A stretch of 64,000 nt of DNA, taken from contig NZ_VISM01000001.1 in the NCBI RefSeq assembly GCF_007827455.1, positions 2,643,501-2,707,500 on the forward strand. The letters are read 5' to 3'. The DNA is from Lutibacter sp. Hel_I_33_5 (GTDB lineage Bacteria > Bacteroidota > Bacteroidia > Flavobacteriales > Flavobacteriaceae). The notes under the pieces are model-generated. The model saw only the letters and a program-made list of their open reading frames with translations, searched no databases and was not told where the DNA came from. Positions 36,104 to 44,275 of this stretch are shown here, in pieces (positions within the stretch are counted from its first letter, which is position 1; every line of letters begins with the position of its first letter). Both the position numbers and the translations under genes were made by a program.

Positions 36104-36481
36104 TTATTTAGAAAACAACCACAAAATACGATCATAAGAAATGATATAATGTGCCAAGATTATGATTCCAAAAATGAGACTTAGTTGTTTCCAACCCATA
36201 TCATTTTGTGCCCAAACGGCAAAGCTAAAAATGGCAAGTTCTATGAATAAGCGGATAAAACCAGGCGTAATAATTGGTGCAGCTCCAGAACGACTAGGGT
36301 CATCTGGTACAGCAAATACACCCCAAATAATAGCTAAAATAATAGGAATGCCAAAAGCTAAAACAAATTTAAACGAAGTTTCACTTTGTTTCCAGCCCCA
36401 AATCCCCAAAGAAATGAGTGCAATGATTTCTAATAGAAATCTTAAGAATAAATTTGCTGGATGCGATCCGATAGTATTTAT
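36104..36481 (-). CDS. YrdB-family membrane protein lacking a standard start codon
   Basis: DUF2568/YrdB family: short protein with four membrane segments, including FKFVLAFGIPIILAIIWGVF and the PSRSGAAPIITPGFIRL loop. The first normal start codon is a TTG at 36409, giving 101 residues, but the reading frame continues upstream with the conserved family N-terminus (ANLFLRFLLEIIALISLGIW). The frame closes at a stop at 36485-36487. The only plausible initiator in that stretch is ATA at 36479-36481, in the position where homologues have ATG, giving about 125 residues. It follows the DUF885 stop by 12 bp and may be translationally coupled. Otherwise it is a start-codon mutation. Confidence 0.7.
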   Translation of the reverse strand: MNTIGSHPANLFLRFLLEIIALISLGIWGWKQSETSFKFVLAFGIPIILAIIWGVFAVPDDPSRSGAAPIITPGFIRLFIELAIFSFAVWAQNDMGWKQLSLIFGIIILAHYIISYDRILWLFSK

Positions 36482-36493
36482 TTTTTAGTAAAC

Positions 36494-38302
36494 TTATTGT
36501 TTCTGAGAAGCTATCCAATTATTAATTTTATTTTCTAATAATGCTAAGGGGATACAACCTGTTTCTAATACTTGGTTATGAAATTCTCTAATGTCAAAAG
36601 CATCGCCTAAATCAGATTTTGCTTTAGCACGTAATTCTCTTATTTTTAATTGTCCTATTTTATAAGACAAAGCCTGTCCTGGGTTTGCCATATAGCGTTC
36701 AATTTCTGATATAATGCTTCCTTCGCTTTCAGCTTCGTTATCTAAAGAATACTGTATTGCTTTCTCTCTAGTCCAACCTTTTGCGTGCATTCCTGTATCT
36801 ACTACCAAACGGATGGCTCTGTGCATTTCCATACCTAACATCCCAAAATATTGATATGGGTCAGTATATAAACCTAGTTCTTTTCCTAAGTTTTCTGTGT
36901 ATAACGCCCAACCTTCTCCATAGGCACTATACCAAAGTGTTTTTCTAAAATCGGGTAAGACTTTACTTTCTTGTGTCAAAGAAATTTGATAGTGATGCCC
37001 TGGGATAGCTTCGTGCAAAAACAAGGCTTCGTCAGAAAAAACATTATACCATTTTGCATCTGGAATTGGCGTATAAAAAACACCAGGTCTTGTGCCATCT
37101 AAAGAACCAGGATTGTATTCTGCACTTGCAGAAGCTTCTCGAAATTTTTCGGTTTGCTTAACTATAAAAGGTGTTTTTGGTTTGTTACCAAATAATTTTT
37201 CTAGTTGAGGTTTCATTTTTTCATGAATCGCGTTAAAATTATCGATGATTTCTTTTGGTGTAGTATACGGCATCAATTCTTTGTTGTTTCTCACAAAATT
37301 GAAAAACTCTTTCAAACTTCCTTTAAAACCAACTTGTGTTTTTACCTTTTCCATTTCCGATAAAATTCTAGCCACTTCACTTAAACCAAGTGTATGAATT
37401 TCATCAGCTGTCATGTTGGTAGTTGTATAGTTTTTTATAGCATGATTGTAATAGGCTTCGCCATTAGGGATTTCAGATATTCCGCTACTTGCTCTACCAG
37501 CTTTTAAATAACTAGTATTTAAAAAAGTGTACATTTCATTAAATACTGGTACTAATTTTTTATCTAAGGTTTCTGTATACGCTTTTGTTAATTCATTTTT
37601 ATCATTGTTAGAAAAATCTGAAGGAAAATTATTGACAGGCGAATAATATAAGTGCTTCGTAAAATCTTTAATTCCTTCGGATGATGTTGGTACACTTGCT
37701 AACGATTTGTATTGCGGAATCACCTTTTTTATTAATGATGTTGGTAAAACATATCCAGTTTTAATACCTTCTTTCATTCTTTGAACAGCAGATTGCGTCC
37801 AATTATAGTATCCATCTAATCTACCCAACCAATTTTTATAATCTTGTACTGTTTTAAAAGGTTGTGCGCTACTTCCGCTTGCCAATTGACCCATGTTTAG
37901 ATTTACCGTCCACATTTGGTTAACTGGGAAAAGTACATCATTTTTAAAACTTGCTTGCGCTAAAGCAATATCGCAATCCCATTCTAAAACAACTTTACTC
38001 ATTTGCTCGCTTTCCGATAAATTTTCGTCTTTAAAATGCGTTAGTTTTTCTTTATAGCTTTTATAAAAATCGTTTAATCTTTGCTGATATTCATCTGTTA
38101 AAAAGTTAGGAAAAACATCATTAAATCTATTATCACCTGCAAAAGTTGCATTAAGCGGATTTAATTTTAATTTTCCTTCGTTATAATCTATTAAAAGCTG
38201 ATTAAAGGTATTTTCAGATGTAGTAGCAGTGTCTTTTTTCTCTTGATTACAAGCAGTAAAAATGGTAGTAATTGCTAAAAAAACAAAAAGTATTTTTTTC
38301 AT
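36494..38302 (-). CDS. DUF885-family metallohydrolase lipoprotein
   Basis: 602 residues with a lipoprotein signal (TTIFTAC, Cys19). The zinc motif is HEAIPGHHYQ, followed by the conserved SAYGEGWALYTENLGKE and a second Glu region; these define the DUF885 family (M32/M3-like gluzincin fold). Family members are thought to be peptidases or esterases. Outer-membrane or periplasmic lipoprotein. Transcribed from a TATTTTTG promoter, with yrdB downstream. Confidence 0.88.
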   Translation of the reverse strand: MKKILFVFLAITTIFTACNQEKKDTATTSENTFNQLLIDYNEGKLKLNPLNATFAGDNRFNDVFPNFLTDEYQQRLNDFYKSYKEKLTHFKDENLSESEQMSKVVLEWDCDIALAQASFKNDVLFPVNQMWTVNLNMGQLASGSSAQPFKTVQDYKNWLGRLDGYYNWTQSAVQRMKEGIKTGYVLPTSLIKKVIPQYKSLASVPTSSEGIKDFTKHLYYSPVNNFPSDFSNNDKNELTKAYTETLDKKLVPVFNEMYTFLNTSYLKAGRASSGISEIPNGEAYYNHAIKNYTTTNMTADEIHTLGLSEVARILSEMEKVKTQVGFKGSLKEFFNFVRNNKELMPYTTPKEIIDNFNAIHEKMKPQLEKLFGNKPKTPFIVKQTEKFREASASAEYNPGSLDGTRPGVFYTPIPDAKWYNVFSDEALFLHEAIPGHHYQISLTQESKVLPDFRKTLWYSAYGEGWALYTENLGKELGLYTDPYQYFGMLGMEMHRAIRLVVDTGMHAKGWTREKAIQYSLDNEAESEGSIISEIERYMANPGQALSYKIGQLKIRELRAKAKSDLGDAFDIREFHNQVLETGCIPLALLENKINNWIASQKQ

Positions 38303-38327
38303 GATATTTGAAATGATTGATTGTAAC

Positions 38328-38335
38328 CAAAAATA
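38328..38335 (-). promoter_or_regulatory. Minus-7 box for the DUF885 gene
   Basis: TATTTTTG on the minus strand, with a predicted 21-nt leader. Confidence 0.45.
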
Positions 38336-38382
38336 GTATTATTCTTTAGAATAAAGGCTTAATGAAAACTTAAAATAGAATT

Positions 38383-38892
38383 CTAAAGAAATTTTTCAGC
38401 AATAATTTTAAGGTTTTTTTCACTAAGACTTGACGTAGTTCTTAGAATGTTTATAAACTCTAGAACTTCATCTTTAGTACCAGGACACCCTAGATTCCTT
38501 CCATTTTTATTTAGTGAGTTTTTTATCATTTCTCCAGAATTATTTAAAATTGCCCAAAATGGTAAGCCAGATTTTTCTCCATTATGTATTTTTAACAATT
38601 CAAATGCGCCAGGGTTTTCTAAGTTTTTATTCTTTGGAGATTCCTTAGCTACTAAAGTGACCATAACATAATTAGAATCGAAAAGATCCTTGCAACTTCT
38701 ACTTTTTATTTTTTTATCCATCACTCTACACCAGCCGCACCATGATGCGGAATATTTAATAAAAATATTTTTATTTTCTACTTTAGCTTGTGTAATGGCA
38801 TCTTGCAAAACCCTTAAAGCAGTTTCTTGAGCTTTAACATGTGTTGTAAATATTGATGCGATAAAAAATAGAGTGATTAGTTTTAATTTCAT
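38383..38892 (-). CDS. Secreted thioredoxin-fold protein
   Basis: 169 residues with a signal peptide (1-21, THVKAQ). SASWCGWCRVMDKK carries the CxxC active site (CGWC), as in thioredoxin-like DUF255/DsbD-C-type proteins. The GLPFWAILNNSGE segment supplies the cis-Pro region. A role in periplasmic disulfide reduction is likely; the partner is unknown. Transcribed alone. Confidence 0.85.
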   Translation of the reverse strand: MKLKLITLFFIASIFTTHVKAQETALRVLQDAITQAKVENKNIFIKYSASWCGWCRVMDKKIKSRSCKDLFDSNYVMVTLVAKESPKNKNLENPGAFELLKIHNGEKSGLPFWAILNNSGEMIKNSLNKNGRNLGCPGTKDEVLEFINILRTTSSLSEKNLKIIAEKFL

Positions 38893-38946
38893 TTACAGTA
38901 GTTTTTAAAGTAAATGTAATTAATCTTATAATAAGAATAACATGCA

Positions 38947-39129
38947 TTACTCTTTTTTATCTTGTTGTTCTATTTGATAAGAACTCCCAAAAACAGATTT
39001 GTCTTCGTTGTTTATGGAGTTAGACAACCCCAGCATAAGAGCTGTAATAATTGTTAAAATCTTCTTTTTTAACCAGTATATTGGTCGTTTAGAATTGCGT
39101 AAACGCGTATTTTTTTTCTTTTTATACAT
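38947..39129 (-). CDS. Small basic hypothetical protein
   Basis: 60 residues from ATG 39129: a very basic head (YKKKKNTRLRNSKRP), one hydrophobic segment (about 25-36, ILTIITALMLGL) and a polar tail. The frame runs further to a TTG but nothing there resembles a signal. I do not recognise the family. It lies 79 bp after another small unknown gene on the same strand. Codon use looks like its neighbours; coding status is moderately likely. Confidence 0.45.
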   Translation of the reverse strand: MYKKKKNTRLRNSKRPIYWLKKKILTIITALMLGLSNSINNEDKSVFGSSYQIEQQDKKE

Positions 39130-39208
39130 GTAAATAATGATAAATGAAGAATTGTATGAATGATCATTTTTATACTTTTCAGTATATACCAAGAAACAGC
39201 TTGTGGTT

Positions 39209-39574
39209 CTAGGCTATGTATAAATTGGAAATAAAATTACTAGCAGTAACTTTATGAATTAAGAAAGTATGTTTAATGTTAAGTAAAGCAATTTTTTGGT
39301 AAACTTGCTTTTGTAGTTTGATAGCTAATTGAATTTGTTTTTGAAATTCACTTTTGATATCAATTATTGGAAAGAAAAAATTAAGAAAATATTTACTTGA
39401 TAAAGTGTTTTGTTTAAAAACAATATGTTTGGTGTTTTTAGAACTAAACTTCTTTTTGTGAATGCTTTTTGATGATTGATAGTATTTAGAAGAATTATTT
39501 TGAGAATAAACAGGACAATCTGCAACAGAAATTAGTAGAACTATTAGAAAAACAAATAGATGTTTAAGCTGCAT
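39209..39574 (-). CDS. Small secreted hypothetical protein
   Basis: 121 residues with a signal peptide (about 1-25; LFVFLIVLLISVADCPVYSQ), then a Lys/Ser-rich region and a predicted amphipathic helix. No recognised domain. An ATG start with a good export signal makes it probably real. The Cys20 within the signal could also be a lipid site, but the preceding residues (VAD) do not fit a lipobox. Confidence 0.55.
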   Translation of the reverse strand: MQLKHLFVFLIVLLISVADCPVYSQNNSSKYYQSSKSIHKKKFSSKNTKHIVFKQNTLSSKYFLNFFFPIIDIKSEFQKQIQLAIKLQKQVYQKIALLNIKHTFLIHKVTASNFISNLYIA

Positions 39575-39607
39575 TGTAAGTTAGTTTCTTCTTTTAAAAT
39601 ATTAAAT

Positions 39608-39639
39608 AAAACCTCTTTATGAAGACACAAAGAGGTTTT
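39608..39639 (-). terminator. Terminator downstream of htpG
   Basis: AAAACCTCTTT / AAAGAGGTTTT form an 11-bp stem with a 10-nt loop. It could serve htpG on the minus strand; the T run is short. Confidence 0.65.
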
Positions 39640-39651
39640 GGATTATGTTGT

Positions 39652-39717
39652 TGTCATAACGAAAGTGTTGAAGTTATCTGTTTAAAAGAGATTACTTAGC
39701 TAACACTCGTAATGACA
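39652..39717. repeat. REP-like palindromic intergenic element
   Basis: Two arms are nearly complementary: TGTCATAACGAAAGTGTT with AACACTCGTAATGACA, and inside them GAAGTTATCT with AGAGATTACTT. The folded element directly abuts the htpG stop codon. The motif TGTCATnACGA...GAAGTAATCTC resembles interspersed repeats I recall from flavobacterial genomes; only this copy is seen in the window. Confidence 0.55.
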
Positions 39718-41631
39718 TTATTTAATTAATTCGTATGAACGTTTAATAAAATTAGTTAACTCTTCACCATGTAATAGGTTTTGAGATAATTTTGCCAAGT
39801 CAAAGGCTTGTGTAATTAAACGTTTTTGTTTCTTTTCAGTTTTTGTACCTAAAATTTCTGAAACTAATGGGCTATTTGTATTTACTACCAAATTATACAT
39901 GTCTGGCATATTACCCATACCCATCATTCCGCCACCACCAGAAGCTTGCATTTCTTTCATTCTTCTAATAAATTCTGGAATGGTAATAATAAACGGAGAC
40001 GCACTAGAATCCATTGCTTCTAATTGAACTGTGTACGTTTCTTTTGGCACAGCAGCTTCAATAATAGGCTTAAGAGTTTCTTTTTCTTCGTCAGTTAATT
40101 TAGAGATAACAGTATCGTCTTTCTTAATTAAATTGTCAATAAAGTCAGAATCTACTCTTGTAAACTTCACTTTAGCATCTCCACCTTCTAATTTCTGCAT
40201 TAAGTGCGAAATAATAGGAGAATCTAATAATAAAACTTCGTATCCTTTTGCCTTCGCATCTTGAATATAACTGTGCTGTGCATCTTTGTTAGAAGCATAT
40301 AACACAACGTGATTTCCGTCTTTATCAGTCTGTAAATCTTTTGTTTTTTCAATTAACTCATCAAAAGTGAAAAAAGCATCATCTACCGTTGGGTATAATG
40401 CAAATTTCTTAGCCTTGTCAAAGAATTTATCTTCAGACAACATTCCGTACTCGATGATTACTTTAATATCGTTCCATTTTTTCTCAAAATCTGTACGATC
40501 TTTTTTGAATAACGAAGCTAATTTATCACCTACTTTTTTAGTGATATATCCTGATATTTTCTTTACGGCGCCATCAGCCTGTAAATAAGAACGCGATACG
40601 TTTAATGGAATGTCTGGAGAATCGATAACACCTTTTAACATCTGTAAAAAGTCAGGAACAATTCCTTCAACATTATCCGTTACATACACTTGATTTTGAT
40701 ACAATTGGATTTTATCCTTTTGCATATCCATACTTGGACTTAACTTAGGGAAATATAAAATTCCTGTTAAATTAAATGGATAATCTACATTTAAATGTAT
40801 TTGAAATAACGACTCTTCAAATTGCATTGGATACAATTCTCTGTAGAAATTATCGTAATCTTCTTTTTCTAAATCGGTAGGTTTTTTAGTCCACGCAGGG
40901 TTTGTATTGTTAATGATATCATCAACAGTAATTTGCTTGTGTGGCTCTGTAGTTTCTTTACCGTCTTTATCTTTAGTCGTTTTTGGTGTAAAATCTGGAT
41001 CGTTAACTTCTTTAGTTCCAAACTTAATTGGTACTTGGTTAAAACGATTGTACTTAGTTAATAAGCCTCTAATTTTACCTTCTTCTAAAAATTCTTTAGA
41101 ATCGTCTGCAACATGTAAAATAATCTCGGTTCCTCTATCTTTTTTCTTTTTGTTTTCTACTAAGGTATATTCTGGAGAACCATCACATGTCCAATGAGCA
41201 GCTGGCTCATCTTTAAAAGATTTTGTTATAATTTCTACTTTTTCTGCTACCATAAAAGCAGAGTAAAAACCTAATCCAAAATGACCAATAACGCCAGTGT
41301 CGTTTTTGTCATCTTTATATTTTTCTAAAAACTCTTCTGCACCAGAAAAAGCAATCTGATTGATGTATTTTTCTACTTCTTCAGCAGTCATACCCAATCC
41401 TTGATCTTTAATGGTAATGGTTTTTTTCTTTTCGTCGATACTGATTTCTATTTTAGCATCGCCTAATTCGGTTTTAGTTTCTCCAATAGAAATTAAGTGT
41501 TTTAGTTTTGTGGTAGCATCAGTACCATTTGATATTAGCTCACGTAAAAAGATTTCGTGATCAGAATACAAGAACTTTTTAATCAGCGGAAAAATATTTT
41601 CTACCGATACATTAATGTTTCCTTTACTCAT
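39718..41631 (-). CDS. htpG: Molecular chaperone HtpG (Hsp90)
   Basis: ATP-dependent chaperone, 637 residues, cytoplasmic dimer. The N-terminal GHKL ATPase carries ELISNGTDA (the N box), DQGLGM (G1), and GHFGLGFYSAFMVA (G2). The middle domain holds DIPLNVSRSYLQ, and the C-terminal dimerisation domain ends the protein. An insertion rich in charged residues (about 208-225; TKDKDGKETTEPHK) is seen between the N and middle domains, as in other Bacteroidota. Transcribed alone. Confidence 0.95.
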   Translation of the reverse strand: MSKGNINVSVENIFPLIKKFLYSDHEIFLRELISNGTDATTKLKHLISIGETKTELGDAKIEISIDEKKKTITIKDQGLGMTAEEVEKYINQIAFSGAEEFLEKYKDDKNDTGVIGHFGLGFYSAFMVAEKVEIITKSFKDEPAAHWTCDGSPEYTLVENKKKKDRGTEIILHVADDSKEFLEEGKIRGLLTKYNRFNQVPIKFGTKEVNDPDFTPKTTKDKDGKETTEPHKQITVDDIINNTNPAWTKKPTDLEKEDYDNFYRELYPMQFEESLFQIHLNVDYPFNLTGILYFPKLSPSMDMQKDKIQLYQNQVYVTDNVEGIVPDFLQMLKGVIDSPDIPLNVSRSYLQADGAVKKISGYITKKVGDKLASLFKKDRTDFEKKWNDIKVIIEYGMLSEDKFFDKAKKFALYPTVDDAFFTFDELIEKTKDLQTDKDGNHVVLYASNKDAQHSYIQDAKAKGYEVLLLDSPIISHLMQKLEGGDAKVKFTRVDSDFIDNLIKKDDTVISKLTDEEKETLKPIIEAAVPKETYTVQLEAMDSSASPFIITIPEFIRRMKEMQASGGGGMMGMGNMPDMYNLVVNTNSPLVSEILGTKTEKKQKRLITQAFDLAKLSQNLLHGEELTNFIKRSYELIK

Positions 41632-41767
41632 AATTGTATATTTATTTTGATATTATTTTCTGTGTAGAGTATAGTCAAAAAAAATACCAAAGAAGTAATT
41701 GTGACAAGATGACAGAAATTAATTATGAATTACAAATGTTAGAAGTACGATTTTTTAATATTTGTTA

Positions 41768-43159
41768 TTAAATATCTCTCAACATTTCTGTCTTATTTTT
41801 GTTTTTCCAAGTTCCTCCTGTAAAATCAGGTACTTTTATAGAAGAACTATTTTGTGCTACTGAAAGTTCAGAAAGTGGTGTAATTGCACTCCATAGAACA
41901 CTATCATAGACATTAATATCTAAAGGTAATCCTTTATTTAAGCATCTAATTAATCTGTAAATCATCACAAAATCCATTCCGCCATGACCAACAGAGTTAT
42001 CAGAAATTTGCTCTTTTAATTTCCCCCAAAGTGGGTGGTTGTATTTTTCTCTGTATTCGTTATATTTTTCTTTCTCTAACCAATTATGACCCCACCAAGC
42101 TAATTCTTCTTCATTAATATATAATTTTGATGGATAACCTTCATGCACTGCTTTTGTTCCAATAACCGTATTTAAACGATCATAAGGTCTTCCTGAATGG
42201 ACATCAAATTGAAGCATAATCGTTTTACCTAATTTAGTTTTAATCATGGTTGTATTCATATCACCACATTTTACATTTTGAAATTGTGGTAAATTGGCTC
42301 TTTTTGCAGCATCACTCAAGCTTTTTTCACGAGAACTCATCGAAACAACATGATCAAAAGTATCTCCTCTTCCAATATCCATATACTGACTTATTGGCCC
42401 TAAGCCATGAGTGGTATAAAAATTACCATCTTTTTTTAGGTGATGTTTTATTCTCCATTGATCTTCATAATAGGTTTCATCCATTAAGTGTTTACGCAAA
42501 TCATGAATATATGCACCTTCTGCATGTGTTAAATCTCCAAAAACACCTTGATTGATCATGTTTAATACCCATAATTCCTCATTATTAAAACAACAGTTTT
42601 CCATCATCATACAATGTTTCTGGGTTCTTTCCGCAGTTTCAACTAATTTCCAACAATCTTCTAAAGTATATCCAATCGGAACTTCAGAAGCTACATGCTT
42701 GCCTTTTTCCATTCCGTATAAAGCCATTGGTGTATGCATTTCCCATGGAGTAGCTATAATTAATAAATCAATGTCATCTCTATCTGCAACTTTTTTCCAC
42801 TCATCTGGGTTTCCATAATATGCATCCGCAGTTTTACCATGTGTTTTTTGTAAATGTGCGTTTAATTTATCTGTTTTTTCTTTCCGTAAATCAGAAACAG
42901 CAACAATTTCTGCATTGTTGTTTTTGACTAACCAATCAAACATTTGTATGAGTGTATTCCCTCTATTTCCAGCGCCTAGAATTCCAACTCTTACTTTGTC
43001 AATTTTTGGAGCGGTTAATCCAAAGGCAGTTCCCTTAGCTGTTTTATTTAATAAAGCTGATGTTTTTTCTACAGTTTCTTCTTTGCAAGAAATGGCTGTA
43101 GAAATTCCTAAAAACATGGCAGCTTTTGTAGATAATGATAAAAAGTCTTTCCTATTCAT
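41768..43159 (-). CDS. Gfo/Idh/MocA-family oxidoreductase, GH109-like
   Basis: 463 residues. An export-type leader with a possible lipoprotein Cys (TAISC) is followed by a NAD-binding Rossmann motif VRVGILGAGNRG. ASEVPIGYTLEDCWKLVE, MMMENCCF and FYTTHGLGPISQYMDI closely fit glycoside hydrolase family 109, whose members use NAD+ to cleave alpha-N-acetylgalactosaminides. The substrate here is not proven. Transcribed alone, divergent from the FabH-like gene. Confidence 0.85.
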   Translation of the reverse strand: MNRKDFLSLSTKAAMFLGISTAISCKEETVEKTSALLNKTAKGTAFGLTAPKIDKVRVGILGAGNRGNTLIQMFDWLVKNNNAEIVAVSDLRKEKTDKLNAHLQKTHGKTADAYYGNPDEWKKVADRDDIDLLIIATPWEMHTPMALYGMEKGKHVASEVPIGYTLEDCWKLVETAERTQKHCMMMENCCFNNEELWVLNMINQGVFGDLTHAEGAYIHDLRKHLMDETYYEDQWRIKHHLKKDGNFYTTHGLGPISQYMDIGRGDTFDHVVSMSSREKSLSDAAKRANLPQFQNVKCGDMNTTMIKTKLGKTIMLQFDVHSGRPYDRLNTVIGTKAVHEGYPSKLYINEEELAWWGHNWLEKEKYNEYREKYNHPLWGKLKEQISDNSVGHGGMDFVMIYRLIRCLNKGLPLDINVYDSVLWSAITPLSELSVAQNSSSIKVPDFTGGTWKNKNKTEMLRDI

Positions 43160-43193
43160 AATTGGTTAATTATTGAGTTTAGATAAAATGTTA

Positions 43194-43224
43194 TTGTAAA
43201 GGTATAAATTTATTAGTATGTTTG
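43194..43224 (+). promoter_or_regulatory. Promoter of the FabH-like gene
   Basis: TTG, 20-nt spacer, TATGTTTG: full match to the Bacteroidota promoter, with a leader of about 38 nt. Confidence 0.6.
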
Positions 43225-43267
43225 ATAATAGAATTTATAGACTCAATAAAAAAACACTCCATATAAT

Positions 43268-44275
43268 ATGTATAATTCAAAAATCACCGGTTTAGGATAT
43301 TTTGTTCCTGATAATATTGTTACCAATAACGATTTAAAAGAATTCATGGATACCAGTGATGAATGGATTCAAGAACGTACAGGAATTAAAGAACGTAGAT
43401 GGATTGATCCAAAAACTGGTGAAAACACATCTTCTATGGGAGTAAAAGCTGCTAAAATTGCCATTGAAAGAGCAGGTTTAACTAAAGATGATATCGATTT
43501 TATTGTATTTGCTACCTTAAGTCCAGATATGTATTTTCCTGGTGGAGGTGTTAGAGTACAAGATATGTTAGATATGCCAACTATTGGTGCTTTAGATGTT
43601 CGGAATCAATGTTCTGGTTTTATTTATTCACTTTCAGTTGCAGATCAATTTATAAAAACTGGAATGTATAAAAATATTTTGGTGATTGGTTCTGAAAATC
43701 ATTCAGGAGGTCTAGAACGTTCTACTAGAGGTAGAGGTGTTACTGTCATTTTTGGTGATGGGGCAGGAGCTGCTGTGTTGTCTAGAACTGAAGAAAAAGG
43801 AAAAGGAATATTATCATCTCATTTACATTCTGAAGGAAAGCATGCAAGAGAATTAATGTTAGATGGTCCAAGTACAGGTAGATGGGTTCCTGAAATTTTA
43901 GAAGCTAATGATCCAGAAGATCAATCTTATTATCCATATATGAATGGTCAGTTTGTTTTTAAACATGCAGTTACTCGTTTTTCTGAAGCTATTGTAGAAG
44001 GTTTACAAGCAAATAATTTAGAGAAAGAAGATATTGATATGTTAATTCCGCATCAAGCGAATTTGCGTATCGCACAGTTTATTCAGAAGAAATTTAGATT
44101 ACCCGATGACAATGTGTATAATAATATTATGAATTATGGAAATACTACGGCTGCATCAGTAATTATTGCACTAACAGAAGCTTGGGAGAAAGGTAAAATA
44201 AAAGACAACGATTTGGTTGTTTTGGCTGCTTTTGGTAGTGGATTTACTTGGGGTTCTGTTATGATTAGATGGTAG
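43268..44275 (+). CDS. 3-oxoacyl-ACP synthase III family protein (FabH-like)
   Basis: 335-residue ketoacyl synthase III that would condense an acyl-CoA with malonyl-ACP. The catalytic triad is visible: Cys115 in NQCSGFIYSL, His in PHQANLRIA and Asn in MNYGNTTAAS. The QERTGIKERRW motif near the start is also typical. It stands alone with its own promoter, away from other fab genes, so it may be an accessory synthase and not the housekeeping FabH. Its stop is next to that of the outer-membrane protein gene on the other strand. Confidence 0.88.
   Translation: MYNSKITGLGYFVPDNIVTNNDLKEFMDTSDEWIQERTGIKERRWIDPKTGENTSSMGVKAAKIAIERAGLTKDDIDFIVFATLSPDMYFPGGGVRVQDMLDMPTIGALDVRNQCSGFIYSLSVADQFIKTGMYKNILVIGSENHSGGLERSTRGRGVTVIFGDGAGAAVLSRTEEKGKGILSSHLHSEGKHARELMLDGPSTGRWVPEILEANDPEDQSYYPYMNGQFVFKHAVTRFSEAIVEGLQANNLEKEDIDMLIPHQANLRIAQFIQKKFRLPDDNVYNNIMNYGNTTAASVIIALTEAWEKGKIKDNDLVVLAAFGSGFTWGSVMIRW

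Noticed and set aside
40907..41197. Plus-strand frames inside htpG (also 40031-40264 and 40367-40588)
   Set aside because: All lie opposite conserved Hsp90 sequence and look like antisense shadows.
42250..42818. Two plus-strand frames antisense to the GH109-like gene
   Set aside because: His/Leu-rich artefacts of the opposite coding strand without a promoter or signal.
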